A DNA stretch of 64,000 nucleotides from Ariolimax columbianus (taxonomy: Eukaryota; Mollusca; Gastropoda; Stylommatophora; Arionidae): assembly GCA_036924085.1 (NCBI GenBank), contig JAVGWX010000018.1, positions 20,387,464 through 20,451,463 of the forward strand, in the 5' to 3' direction. Below are positions 33,901 to 35,940 of this stretch, in pieces; position 1 is the stretch's first letter; every line of letters starts with the position of its first letter. Below the pieces are notes generated by a model. The model saw only the letters and a list, made by a program, of their open reading frames with translations, searched no databases and was not told the origin of the DNA. The translations under genes and the position numbers were made by a program.

Positions 33901-35556
33901 TGTAGTTTTTTCGTCGTTCGTTCACCTGCTACCAAGCCCTGAAAAGAGCTTAGCAAGTAGCAAGATGTTGTCTGGAGAATGGAATGCTCTGTGTTGGAAT
34001 GCTCTCTAACATTGACTATTGTCTCTACGAGGAAGTTAAACGTCTTTCAAATTCCTTGTTTGTTACCCTCTTGTCTCTTTTTCAGCAAGAATTGTATGTT
34101 GTCACATCATCCGTTGGTGTTCTTTACAATAGCAACATAGAGCAACCACTCTAGTTGACCTTCTTGCAGGAAGCCTAATCCAAATCATTTATGTGCTATT
34201 ATAGTGCTTGTTTATTAACCTGGTCTGCCAAGCTGCTTGCTTTTTTGCAGTCAATGCCAAGCCAAAGAATGTGCAGGTGTTTTGTAGCTGTTGAATTAAG
34301 CTGTATAAGGTGTTAGTGACTGTTGAGTGGTCAACGGATGCACAGGTGTTTTGTAGTTGTTGAGTGAAGAATGAAGCTGTATGAGGTGTTAATGATTGTT
34401 TGAGGGGTCAAAGGATGCACAGGTGTTTTGTAGCTGTTGAGTAAAGCTGTATGAGGTGTTAATGATTGTTTGAGCGATCAAAGGATGCACAAGTGTTTTG
34501 TAGCTGTTGAGTGAAGTTGTATGAGGTGTTAATGATTGTTTGAGCGATCAAAGGATGCACAAGTGTTTTGTAGCTGTTGAGTGAAGTTGTATAAGTTGTT
34601 AGTAATTGTTTGAGGGGCCATGAAATAATATTTATCTTTCTGTGGTGAGTCCTGGGCAAGTGAGCAGCACATGTTGCACTGTCTCATATGGATGGATGCA
34701 GCTGAGACAGGTTCGTGTCCAGGGTTTAACTTGTTCATGTATTTGTCAAGTCTGATACGTTCTGTCTTAAATTGGAAGATTATGCTCTGTTCTCTGCATT
34801 ACACATCTGTTGATATTATTTTTGTTTGCTTGTGTCATTTCTGTAATACATGCCCAGTGGAGCCTTCTGTCCATCGATTCAGCCATTCATCTCTGAAGTG
34901 GTGAATGCTTGGAATTCATTATCGCAGAAAAAAGTGGGGGCAGGGTCAGTTAATGCATTCAATAATAGATTGGATGAACAGGGTTATTTTTAGATCAAGT
35001 TAAGTAGAAGAAACTTGTAGTATACAGACTGGGTAGAGCATACTAAACCAGTATATCAAAGTTAAGCTAAGTTGATTGCATCAGTTCATCTATTTTTTTC
35101 TTTCTTTAGTCTTTTCTGTAGCCCCTTGTTTTACGTAATGAAGCTACAACTCCTTAACTACTTTGTATGAAATGCACCATAGCCCATACATTTCCTCCCA
35201 AGTAAAAGGTTTCAGCATTCACATAGAAATTCTTTTAACGTGCCTCCTAAAAAAAAGTGAATTGCTTTTCTCTGCTGCATATAGTTAGCTGTTTTTTAAT
35301 ATTTACATTAAATTCTACTGATTAAATTGATCGTTGTGTTTTTCCTTTCCCCATCCAGATAAAAGTTGCAGAACTGATGAATGATCTCTTTACTGTGCTG
35401 TCTCGCCACAAAATTCAGCTGGAGTCTAGCTTTGCCACCATAATATTGGCCATAGCCATGCTTGAAGGACTTGGGCGCACTCTGGATCCAACATTGAACT
35501 TAATGGAGAGAGCACGGCCTGTGTTGCTGGAAGGTTATCTAAGAAAGAAATATTAA
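1243..35556 (+). CDS. ADCK2: ADCK2-like aarF/UbiB-family atypical kinase, 5'-partial, 10 exons
   Basis: Ten exons (1243-1523, 4311-4401, 9580-9671, 12450-12599, 16179-16307, 18075-18173, 20125-20205, 21057-21227, 33207-33335, 35359-35556) join in a consistent frame into about 473 residues ending at TAA; every visible junction is AG/GT. In order I see the family's KxGQ motif ([12 protein letters not shown]), the loop GSGCIAQV in place of a normal Gly-rich loop, the ATP-site lysine (FPVAIK), the catalytic loop VHADLHPGN and the DFG-equivalent LLDCGI. Exon order and spacing follow vertebrate ADCK2 as I know it. UbiB/ADCK proteins are mitochondrial, membrane-associated atypical kinases/ATPases; ADCK2 is linked to coenzyme Q and lipid metabolism. 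The N-terminal exon(s), with any targeting peptide, lie left of the window. The stretch between the GSGC loop and the VAIK lysine is shorter than in human. Introns range from about 0.85 to 12 kb and are packed with repeats. ADCK2 is preferred over ADCK1/5 or COQ8 because of the residues around [11 protein letters not shown]. Confidence 0.93.
1669..2030 (-). mobile_element. SINE-A dispersed repeat, near full length
   Basis: In its sense (minus) direction the family starts ...CAAGATGCTGAGCAG and ends GGTAGC.GGAG.TTGAGAAC plus (GAA)n. Recognisable marks are CAGTCAAGCTGTAAA, the GACCGAAAGGTGCAAATATC block and CATTCCGTTCTC. It is about 370 bp with no tRNA-like head. It lies in ADCK2 intron 1. Confidence 0.85.
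2195..2455 (+). mobile_element. CR1/Jockey-like LINE 3' fragment
   Basis: GGTGAATGCTTGGAATGCAT, TTAATGCATTTAAGAAAAG and AACTGGTTGTATACGGAC match, reverse-complemented, the end of the 26340 element. It contains only the last ~60 codons and the 3'UTR, and lies in ADCK2 intron 1. Confidence 0.8.
2456..2880 (-). mobile_element. RTE-like LINE C-terminal remnant
   Basis: The minus strand reads [16 protein letters not shown] then [17 protein letters not shown] and [12 protein letters not shown], the conserved Y..ETW ... GRP..TWRR ... LAQ end of RTE-type endonuclease-RTs. It is frame-broken and lies in ADCK2 intron 1. Confidence 0.75.
2985..3285 (+). mobile_element. SINE-D dispersed repeat
   Basis: In sense direction the family begins GGAGGAAGACTAACGTCTGG, contains CTGATCAGACATGTTAGT, GACACGCAGAT.AAGCCAAG and CATAGCACAACCGCCTGGAG, and ends GGGCATTCGAAACAACAAC. 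It has no tRNA-like head. This copy lacks the start. It lies in ADCK2 intron 1. Confidence 0.8.
3286..3699. other. Intron sequence, nothing certain
   Basis: Some short pieces may be decayed LINE sequence upstream of the 3700 fragment, but no motif is convincing. Confidence 0.5.
3700..4232 (+). mobile_element. I/Nimbus-like LINE 3' fragment (second subfamily)
   Basis: It encodes the end of RNase H and the C terminus: [62 protein letters not shown]. The last catalytic Asp is kept in GNERDD. A stop at 4187-4189 is followed by a GCGAACGAAAGGAGAAGAAG tail. It is diverged from the 57.2-kb element but close to the 8030 copy. Confidence 0.88.
4311..4401 (+). CDS. ADCK2: ADCK2-like exon b (VYKGY...)
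   Basis: The acceptor is TTTAAG|GTGTAC and the donor is GAGAAAG|GTCAGA. It encodes 30 residues beginning VYKGYIS, which continues the GCIAQ-V of the previous exon exactly as in ADCK2, and leaves one overhanging G. That G pairs with the AT that opens the next exon (phase 1). This is the poorly conserved linker before the VAIK strand, so the call rests on VYK, the phases and its place in the gene. Confidence 0.82.
4565..4882. repeat. 159-bp direct tandem duplication
   Basis: TTAGATCTCTTGACTCTAAT starts at 4565 and again at 4724, and the two 159-bp units are almost identical (AAAGGAGCGG versus AAAAGAGCGG). The near identity implies a recent event, in ADCK2 intron 2. Confidence 0.93.
4883..5299. 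other. AT-rich intron sequence, nothing recognised
   Basis: No frames, repeats or RNA genes seen. Confidence 0.6.
5300..6005 (-). mobile_element. I/Nimbus-like LINE fragment, RNase H C-terminal half
   Basis: On the minus strand, [20 protein letters not shown] through [18 protein letters not shown] to [18 protein letters not shown] is nearly identical to the 57200-59320 element, so the two are recent copies of one subfamily. It starts within RNase H (first catalytic Asp and Glu missing), where a SINE-B tRNA-like head abuts at about 6006. It lies in ADCK2 intron 2. Confidence 0.9.
6006..6090 (-). mobile_element. Isolated SINE-B tRNA-like head
   Basis: Only the A/B-box part of SINE-B is present (CGTGGGCTAATGGTTAAGTG ... 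GCTGGGTTTGATCCCC on the minus strand), abutting the LINE fragment at 6005. Confidence 0.78.
6215..6535 (+). mobile_element. Two overlapping SINE-A 3' fragments in tandem
   Basis: Blocks at about 6215-6345 and 6375-6535 each contain GATG(T/G)GTC(G/T)GAC, CAAGCTGTAAACTAG, CGCATTCCGTTCTCTGGAC and end in AACG(C/A)AGAAGAA. It is either a dimer or a local duplication. It lies in ADCK2 intron 2. Confidence 0.75.
6761..6925 (-). mobile_element. SINE-A 3' fragment
   Basis: TTCTTCTTCTTCGTCATTCG at the left, body to CATCCAACTTCAGCAG, then unrelated sequence. Confidence 0.8.
7160..7430 (+). mobile_element. SINE-D copy
   Basis: AAGGAAGACTAACGTCTGGT at the start and GGGCATTCGAAACAACAAAT at the end. An inverted SINE-D follows directly, end to end. 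Confidence 0.85.
7425..7745 (-). mobile_element. SINE-D copy, inverted partner of 7160-7430
   Basis: TTTTGTGCACCCTGAAAAAG through CTGACCAGACATAGTCTCC. It holds one to two units of the later 38-bp minisatellite (CTGATCAGTATGTTCTGTC). Confidence 0.83.
7746..8029. other. Intron sequence between SINE-D and an I-like LINE fragment
   Basis: A short ACATCGGTGAAGCAGAC duplication near 7772-7798; otherwise nothing. Confidence 0.5.
8030..8843 (+). mobile_element. I/Nimbus-like LINE 3' fragment split by a SINE
   Basis: RNase H end and C terminus ([50 protein letters not shown]) run to 8406, stop at a SINE-C insertion (8407-8667), and resume at 8668 through GAAACTTTATAGACCTGT to a GAAAGAAGAAGAAGAAG tail near 8843. 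An 11-bp duplication, TATACTACAGA, flanks the insert. Confidence 0.88.
8407..8667 (+). mobile_element. tRNA-derived SINE (SINE-C) with TSD
   Basis: The tRNA-like head has an A box (TAGC.CAGTGGTTAGCGC) and a B box (GGTCCTGGGTTCATTCCC), followed by a ~190-bp body ending in TTACTTTACTTT. An 11-bp TSD, TATACTACAGA, lies at 8396-8406 and 8668-8678. It is inserted in an I-like LINE. Confidence 0.92.
8850..9100 (-). mobile_element. I-clade LINE remnant, RNase H middle
   Basis: The minus strand reads [20 protein letters not shown], then [18 protein letters not shown] and [14 protein letters not shown]. It is cut off right beside the (GAA)n tail of the plus-strand copy at 8843, giving a tail-to-tail arrangement. 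Confidence 0.7.
9170..9357 (-). mobile_element. SINE-B copy lacking its tRNA-like head
   Basis: It matches the SINE-B body on the minus strand (GAGGAAGCAGACCCTTACAT, GGCGCAAAATAAAA) and stops at about the B box, so it is 5' truncated. It lies in ADCK2 intron 2. Confidence 0.82.
9580..9671 (+). CDS. ADCK2: ADCK2-like exon c: ATP-site lysine (VAIK)
   Basis: The acceptor is TTTTTCTCCAG|AT and the donor is ATAAAG|GTTATT. It opens in phase 1 and then reads 30 codons: a Ser/Gly/Asp-rich low-complexity linker ([13 protein letters not shown]) followed by VFPVAIK, whose lysine is the expected ATP-binding residue. It ends in phase 0, so the next exon starts with VLHP, as the family requires. Confidence 0.88.
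9722..9990 (+). mobile_element. tRNA-derived SINE (single copy here)
   Basis: CCGTGGTGAAGTGGTTAAGC is an A box and GTGGGTTTGACTCTGG a B box, followed by a GC-rich body with GGTCGGGCGGCACGAGACG. It lies just after ADCK2 exon c. Confidence 0.65.
10097..10977 (-). mobile_element. 5'-truncated non-LTR LINE, RT C-terminal half, (TAAG)n tail
   Basis: Minus-strand frames show [20 protein letters not shown] (RT motif with catalytic DD), [13 protein letters not shown], then [36 protein letters not shown] and a [17 protein letters not shown] end typical of RTE-like elements. It is interrupted near 10565-10607 and ends in repeated TAAG. TGTGACTGAC occurs at both ends (10087-10096 and 10978-10987) as a target-site duplication. 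It lies in ADCK2 intron 3. Confidence 0.85.
11040..11400 (+). mobile_element. SINE-D copy
   Basis: GGGGCTAACATTTGGTCAGA through CAAAAGAGTAACCTACTCAT. It lies in ADCK2 intron 3. Confidence 0.85.
11405..11560. repeat. Degenerate repeat containing the unoccupied LINE target
   Basis: ATTCCTGTTGGTGTAAGTGA plus CAATATTAAAATAAAACAAC corresponds to the two flanks of the LINE at 10097-10977 joined together. Similar units (CATCACATG.TA.TGTGAC.GAC) follow. Confidence 0.75.
11868..12103 (-). mobile_element. tRNA-derived SINE (SINE-B)
   Basis: On the minus strand, GTGTGCTAGTGGTTAAGTGA and CTGGGTTCGATCCCC give the A and B boxes; the body runs to TTCCCCAAGG near 11890. It lies in ADCK2 intron 3. Confidence 0.85.
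12450..12599 (+). CDS. ADCK2: ADCK2-like exon d (VLHP...)
   Basis: The acceptor is TATTTGCAG|GTCTTG and the donor is AGACAA|GTAATT. It has exactly 50 codons in phase 0, opening [18 protein letters not shown] and ending [11 protein letters not shown]. This corresponds to the family's VLHPG...D(L/I)..M ... W.SL...V.EF...M..Q segment. The flanking introns contain inverted copies of one LINE 3' end (see findings). Confidence 0.93.
12600..12790 (-). repeat. CR1-like 3' terminal hairpin plus associated repeat
   Basis: TATACTGGTTTAGAAGACTC and CAGAGTCTGTATACAACCAG, followed by TCCATCTTAATAGACTCAAC and GCCATCTATATCTGCTC as in the 26045 repeat. It begins right after the donor of ADCK2 exon d. Confidence 0.7.
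12790..13050 (-). mobile_element. tRNA-derived SINE (single copy here)
   Basis: On the minus strand, GACTCAGTGGTCTCGAGGTA (A box region) and GCGAATTCGAATCTCG (B box) lie at the right end, with an unrecognised body to the left. It lies in ADCK2 intron 4. Confidence 0.62.
13065..13510. other. Intron 4 sequence, possible faint LINE remains
   Basis: GGACCAGAACAGGCAGGTTT near 13303 hints at an RT 'QAGF' motif in the plus strand, but it is too broken to annotate. Confidence 0.35.
13537..13762 (+). mobile_element. Short 3' copy of the same LINE with perfect 15-bp TSD
   Basis: This 226-bp insert encodes [19 protein letters not shown] and onward and ends (TAAG)n. It is nearly identical, inverted, to the end of the 10097-10977 element. 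TACATAACAGATATC occurs immediately on both sides (13522-13536, 13763-13777), which defines the insertion precisely. It lies in ADCK2 intron 4. Confidence 0.92.
13862..14275 (+). mobile_element. SINE-A with internal 33-bp triplication
   Basis: The family sequence is in plus orientation. Near 13890-14000 the segment AGCTGACTGCAAGCATCAGG plus ACCAGCAACCCAA is repeated head to tail three times, where other copies have one. It lies in ADCK2 intron 4. Confidence 0.88.
14276..14764. other. Intron 4 sequence, possible LINE remnant
   Basis: No motif is secure; CTCTAGAGTGGGCATTCCTG near 14740 is shared with no other copy here. Confidence 0.4.
14765..14905 (-). mobile_element. SINE-A 3' fragment
   Basis: It contains CCGCTACCAAGCCATGAAC through GACACATCTGTCTTCGGC; a (CT)n/(CTTT)n tract follows. 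Confidence 0.75.
14936..15030. repeat. (CT)n / (CTTT)n microsatellite
   Basis: CTCTCT-rich sequence passes into about 12 CTTT units. The open frames here on both strands are low-complexity artefacts. Confidence 0.92.
15120..15540 (-). mobile_element. Two SINE-H-related copies in tandem
   Basis: Both contain GGATGAAGTGTTA.AG.CTTC and a CCATTTACAG-like block (15240, 15500). The first ends in a tRNA-like head on the minus strand (GCAGAATGGTTAAAGCACAG, CAGATTCAATCCCC). They lie in ADCK2 intron 4. Confidence 0.65.
15541..15566. repeat. (CA)n microsatellite
   Basis: A run of about 13 AC dinucleotides. Confidence 0.95.
15645..16146. repeat. 15-bp minisatellite (about 30 units) abutting an ADCK2 splice acceptor
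   Basis: The unit is TATAAGATTTGTGTC with GTATC, GATTTGTTTC and deletion variants. A higher-order block of about 125 bp recurs (15661 and 15785 onward). It ends about 33 bp before exon e. Confidence 0.93.
16179..16307 (+). CDS. ADCK2: ADCK2-like exon e (LDMRYE...)
   Basis: The acceptor is GTCATTTTCAG|CTGGAC and the donor is TTTGAG|GTAAGT. It has 43 codons, starting [13 protein letters not shown], the family's Q-(I/L)D-(L/M)RYE-A-NLE block, and ending NVLVESFE, the (V)L(V)E.(F/Y)E strand. A 15-bp minisatellite ends only about 33 bp upstream of this acceptor. Confidence 0.95.
16415..16765 (+). mobile_element. SINE-D copy
   Basis: GAGGAAGACTAACGTCTGGT through TTGTGGACATTCAAAACATC. It begins about 110 bp after ADCK2 exon e. 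Confidence 0.87.
16766..17353. other. Intron 5 sequence, nothing recognised
   Basis: Mixed composition, with a poly(T) of about 12 near 17140. Confidence 0.55.
17354..17700 (-). mobile_element. LINE remnant, inverted partner of 19723-20068
   Basis: The reverse complement matches 19723-20068 over about 350 bp at what I estimate to be about 80% identity, including ATAATCATCT and the ACCTTGCTGTATATT stretch. It has no intact frame and lies in ADCK2 intron 5. Confidence 0.8.
17701..18074. other. Intron 5 sequence up to exon f
   Basis: GAGATGACCAAACCAACTTA and TTTTCTACCTGGAATTG near 17920 echo the inverted LINE arm at 17530, so this may be a second decayed piece. Confidence 0.45.
18075..18173 (+). 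CDS. ADCK2: ADCK2-like exon f
   Basis: The acceptor is CTATTTCAG|GATGGT and the donor is CAGATG|GTAAAG. It has 33 codons, DGVSVSQIL through GLDVLLQM, the helix before the catalytic loop (G(I/L)..LL.M in ADCK2). It lies between two 350-bp inverted LINE fragments in the neighbouring introns. Confidence 0.93.
18290..18870 (+). mobile_element. SINE-E copy interrupted by SINE-B
   Basis: GGCCGAAGATCAGTGAATGA through GGATATGTCGATCCTAAAGG to TTGTAAACTATGA, then SINE-B (18551-18819), then CACAATGCCACAAACATCC and CGCAGAAGAAAAAG. Confidence 0.82.
18551..18819 (+). mobile_element. tRNA-derived SINE (SINE-B)
   Basis: The head GGCGTGGGCTAGTGGATAAG (A box) and GTGCTGGGTTTGCTCCC (B box) leads into a body with GGAGGAAGCAGACCC and an A-rich tail. 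AAACTATGA at 18542-18550 and 18820-18828 looks like the TSD. It is inserted near the 3' end of a SINE-E copy in ADCK2 intron 6. Confidence 0.88.
19060..19425 (-). mobile_element. SINE-A, near full length
   Basis: The TTCTTCTTCTGCGTTCGTTC tail complement is at the left and TGCTCAGCGTCTTGATCC at the right. It lies in ADCK2 intron 6. Confidence 0.88.
19600..20068 (+). mobile_element. LINE remnant with APE endonuclease start
   Basis: The plus strand reads [20 protein letters not shown], then [14 protein letters not shown], which is the N terminus of an APE-type endonuclease, followed after stops by KIKWFGHL (C-terminal LINE motif). Most of the RT is missing, so it is internally deleted. Positions 19723-20068 are an inverted copy of 17354-17700. 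Confidence 0.65.
20125..20205 (+). CDS. ADCK2: ADCK2-like exon g: catalytic loop
   Basis: The acceptor is TTATTTTCAG|GTATTT and the donor is GTTAAG|GTTAGT. It has 27 codons: [19 protein letters not shown] followed by a variable tail. HADLHPGN is the diagnostic UbiB/ADCK catalytic loop, holding the putative catalytic Asp and metal-binding Asn. Confidence 0.97.
20246..20862. mobile_element. Second copy of the piggyBac-like MITE, inverted, one end lost
   Basis: It starts at TTAA (20242-20245) plus CCTTAAGCACAC, the diverged terminus, and runs in the opposite orientation to the 39377 copy. It keeps an open stretch on the plus strand (20409-20723, [19 protein letters not shown]). Homology stops at the CTACCATAGCG motif near 20858, before the far inverted repeat; a SINE-D fragment follows at about 20885. 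It lies in ADCK2 intron 7. Confidence 0.75.
20885..20990 (+). mobile_element. SINE-D 5' fragment
   Basis: GGGGAGGAAGACTAACGTCT through CAAAGACCCTCACCTCA, then it stops about 65 bp before ADCK2 exon h. Confidence 0.82.
21057..21227 (+). CDS. ADCK2: ADCK2-like exon h: metal-binding motif
   Basis: The acceptor is GCATATTTCAG|AAAAGT and the donor is GGAGAG|GTATGG. It has 57 codons, including [25 protein letters not shown] replaces the DFG of canonical kinases (LLDAGI in vertebrate ADCK2). The first 25 residues are variable, as in this loop of the family. Confidence 0.96.
21655..21985 (+). mobile_element. SINE-E copy
   Basis: It runs from GAGCCTGGGGCCATGATGCA to CATGACATTACAACATCC and AGGTTGAGG. 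It lies in ADCK2 intron 8. Confidence 0.8.
22310..22470. repeat. Compound (CA)n-(TA)n-(CT)n-(TA)n-(CAT)n microsatellite
   Basis: Successive pure tracts occur in ADCK2 intron 8; the final (CAT)n is the tail of the minus-strand RTE-like LINE. Open frames across it are artefacts. Confidence 0.95.
22455..23440 (-). mobile_element. RTE-like LINE fragment ending in (ATG)n
   Basis: The minus strand has the RT segment [20 protein letters not shown] (Y-A-D-N replaces YADD, so catalysis is lost) and then a decayed C terminus. It ends GATGATGATGAA at 22455-22470 against a (TA)n tract. The same family recurs at 54375-54840. It lies in ADCK2 intron 8. Confidence 0.75.
23600..25040 (+). mobile_element. 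I/Nimbus-like LINE fragment, RT thumb + RNase H (third subfamily)
   Basis: It starts at [18 protein letters not shown], then [16 protein letters not shown] (RT C-terminal), [61 protein letters not shown] and [15 protein letters not shown]. All four RNase H acidic residues are visible. Stops and frameshifts interrupt it and the C-terminal Cys cluster is damaged. The tail is GAACAAAGAAGAAGAAC near 25040. It lies in ADCK2 intron 8. Confidence 0.87.
25041..25429. other. Intron 8 sequence, nothing recognised
   Basis: AT-rich; no frames. Confidence 0.55.
25430..25800. repeat. Degenerate tandem repeat, about 40-bp period
   Basis: Elements such as CAGATCACTTCACGTATTCA and CGTGAATCTGTACATTCAC recur with many variants; the exact period is uncertain. 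Confidence 0.7.
26045..26340 (-). repeat. Dispersed repeat joined to the CR1-like LINE 3' end
   Basis: Reverse complement of the 52605-52870 repeat, followed by CTTAAACTTAAACTTAACAT and the LINE terminal hairpin. It contains no coding sequence. Confidence 0.7.
26340..27340 (-). mobile_element. CR1/Jockey-like LINE, RT C-terminal half
   Basis: On the minus strand, upstream frame-broken pieces give [20 protein letters not shown] and [11 protein letters not shown] sequence (RT motifs). A clean 182-codon stretch (26429-26977) follows with [63 protein letters not shown] and [10 protein letters not shown]. This is the C terminus shared by CR1/Jockey-group elements. The 3' end carries a palindromic AGACTCTGCAG... 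motif near 26360-26410. Confidence 0.88.
27341..27859. other. Unassigned GC-balanced segment in intron 8
   Basis: A 76-codon minus-strand frame (27421-27651) reads complex-looking sequence ([20 protein letters not shown]) that I do not recognise and that has no upstream context. (TA)n lies at about 27822-27841. Confidence 0.35.
27860..28715 (+). mobile_element. RTE-like LINE remnant (RT motif to C terminus)
   Basis: It reads [20 protein letters not shown] (catalytic F.DD), [25 protein letters not shown], then [33 protein letters not shown] and [15 protein letters not shown] in shifted frames. About seven disablements are visible. It lies in ADCK2 intron 8. Confidence 0.8.
29091..29275. repeat. 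38-bp minisatellite, left arm (about 5 units)
   Basis: The unit is CTGATCAGTATGTTTCACCT plus GACCCTGACTAACATAGT. A single copy of this unit is present inside ordinary SINE-D elements elsewhere in the window (for example 7670-7745), so the array arose by expansion inside a minus-strand SINE-D whose other end begins near 28825. Confidence 0.92.
29276..29834. other. Unassigned sequence between the 38-bp array and the 28S fragment
   Basis: The first ~60 bp (TCTTCTTCTTCTTC, then GCTGTTTACAGCG) resemble a minus-strand SINE-A/E 3' end. The rest is moderately GC-rich and I recognise nothing in it. It may be rDNA spacer, because it abuts the 28S copy B, but no conserved mark shows that. Confidence 0.4.
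29280..29345 (-). mobile_element. Possible SINE-E 3' fragment at the rDNA/minisatellite junction
   Basis: TTCTTCTTCTTCATCG and GCTGTTTACAGCG resemble the minus-strand SINE-E/A terminus. It is short, so uncertain. Confidence 0.4.
29835..30010 (-). rRNA. 28S rRNA 3' fragment (copy B, more diverged)
   Basis: This is a second, shorter copy of the same 28S region on the same strand (CGAGAGGAATCACAGG, GACATTTGGTCCACGTGCTT, GGGATTACGGCCGAATGCC, CAGAATCCCGCCC). It differs from copy A at many positions, so it is not a recent tandem duplicate. Confidence 0.82.
30073..30505 (-). rRNA. 28S rRNA 3'-terminal fragment (copy A)
   Basis: On the minus strand I read the conserved 28S 3' region in order: AAGACAGGT, TTTACCCTACTAATGACAGG, CTACGGTAATCCTGCT, CGAGAGGAGCCGCAG, GTACTAGGCGGATAAGCC, GGGATTACGGCCGAACGCC, AATCCCGCCC, GACTTAGTTCTCGGTCGGGT and a 3' end around GAGACTCAACCCTTGACC. 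About 430 nt correspond to the end of 28S. Several substitutions mark it as a pseudogene copy. 5.8S, both ITS regions and most of 28S are absent. Confidence 0.9.
30506..30876 (-). repeat. Degenerate rDNA-like direct repeats between 18S and 28S fragments
   Basis: A block resembling GGGTCTAA.TCCAGCACC..TTC..TATTAGACC recurs near 30506, 30607 and 30801. The last two repeats are each followed by a copy of the same 18S stretch: an intact one at 30877-30945 and a diverged one at about 30681-30748 (CTTCCGTCAATTCCTTTA in both). So part of the 18S fragment with its left flank was duplicated and has since decayed. Confidence 0.7.
30877..32116 (-). rRNA. 18S rRNA 5' two-thirds (truncated, rearranged rDNA copy)
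   Basis: The minus strand opens with the universal 18S 5' end (CTGGTTGATCCTGCCAG at about 32114-32098) and continues through recognisable 18S: the GGAGGTAATGATTAACAGGG region, GGTGAAATTCTTGGATCG, ATACCGTCGTAGTTCTGACC, AACTTAAAGGAATTGACGG and GCTTAATTTGACTCAACACG near 30880. There the match stops abruptly and the last third (about 600 nt) is missing. The GC-rich V4 segment near 31340-31450 is that of an animal. Because it is truncated and lies antisense in an ADCK2 intron, it is unlikely to make functional rRNA, although the retained part looks well preserved. Confidence 0.95.
32117..32694 (-). other. Putative 5' external transcribed spacer upstream of the 18S fragment
   Basis: This GC-rich sequence lies immediately 5' of the 18S start on the minus strand and ends where the 38-bp minisatellite resumes at about 32695. 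I recognise no coding content; open frames here do not resemble proteins. The ETS assignment is by position only. Confidence 0.6.
32694..33045. repeat. 38-bp minisatellite, right arm (about 9 units)
   Basis: This is the same 38-bp unit as at 29091-29275, in the same orientation, with CACCTGAC and TTGCCTGAC variants. It runs into the normal SINE-D terminus (GACCAGATGTTAG) near 33025-33045. The two arms are separated by 3.4 kb of rDNA-related sequence. Confidence 0.92.
33207..33335 (+). CDS. ADCK2: ADCK2-like exon i
   Basis: The acceptor is CTTTTTAAG|GGTGAG and the donor is TCCAAA|GTAAGT. It has 43 codons: GEIVADLFL, then FRKEMAQLV (F+.EMA.LV in ADCK2) and CQNLMSVSK. It follows an intron of about 12 kb that contains the rDNA fragment. 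Confidence 0.94.
33495..33870 (-). mobile_element. SINE-A, near full length with long (GAA)n tail
   Basis: The tail complement is (TTC)n of about 10 units at 33495-33525, and the body ends at CAGCATCTTGATCC. A partial second copy follows at 33905-34010. It lies in ADCK2 intron 9. Confidence 0.88.
33905..34010 (-). mobile_element. SINE-A 3' fragment
   Basis: It contains only the 3' third (CTACCAAGCCCTGAAAAG, GGAGAATGGAATGCTCTG). Confidence 0.75.
34290..34610. repeat. 70-71-bp tandem repeat, about 4.5 units
   Basis: The unit includes CAAAGGATGCACAAGTGTTT, TGTAGCTGTTGAGT and GTATGAGGTGTTAATGATTG. It lies in ADCK2 intron 9. Confidence 0.92.
34870..35070 (+). mobile_element. CR1/Jockey-like LINE 3' fragment
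   Basis: GTGAATGCTTGGAATTCATT, TTAATGCATTCAATAATAG and CTAAACCAGTATAT match the last part of the same family. It lies in ADCK2 intron 9. Confidence 0.78.
35359..35556 (+). CDS. ADCK2: ADCK2-like terminal exon j with stop
   Basis: The acceptor is CCCCATCCAG|ATAAAA. It has 65 codons plus TAA at 35554-35556, reading [19 protein letters not shown], then [19 protein letters not shown] and [13 protein letters not shown]. This is the family's C-terminal helix pair (V.LES.FA.I...I.VLEGLGR.LDP). Confidence 0.97.
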   Translation: MKVAELMNDLFTVLSRHKIQLESSFATIILAIAMLEGLGRTLDPTLNLMERARPVLLEGYLRKKY

Positions 35557-35580
35557 ACTTTTTGTGCACATTACAGCAGC

Positions 35581-35586
35581 AATAAA
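35581..35586 (+). promoter_or_regulatory. AATAAA polyadenylation signal of the ADCK2-like gene
   Basis: A perfect AATAAA lies 25 bases after the stop codon, implying a very short 3'UTR. A SINE-D copy on the opposite strand begins about 20 bases further on, so the mRNA probably ends at or inside that repeat boundary. Confidence 0.75.
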
Positions 35587-35602
35587 ATTACAGCTGGGCT
35601 TG

Positions 35603-35930
35603 TTGTTTCGAATGCCCACAGTAGGTTTACTCTTTTGTGCTGCGTTGTAAAAAGGACGTTAAGTGACGGGTTGCAGTAGCTTTCCTCAGATCCTGAGTGA
35701 GCTGTTGAAGGTGGACCAGGATCCTCCAGGCGGTTGTGTAATGCTTGGCTTCATCTGTGTGTCGCTCACTACTATGGAGATCACGTCGATCCCTCACCTT
35801 GTTGGCCAGGCTGCCACGAAAACAGTTTCCAGGGAGGGCTACGAGGAAGCCAAGGTGAGGGTCTTGGTCAGTACATTTTGCCTGGCCCTGACTATATTGT
35901 GAATGACCAGGCGTTAGTCTTTCTCTCCTA
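35603..35930 (-). mobile_element. SINE-D copy just past the ADCK2 poly(A) signal
   Basis: TTGTTTCGAATGCCCACAGT through ATGACCAGGCGTTAGTC. Confidence 0.87.
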
Positions 35931-35940
35931 CAGCTGGACT

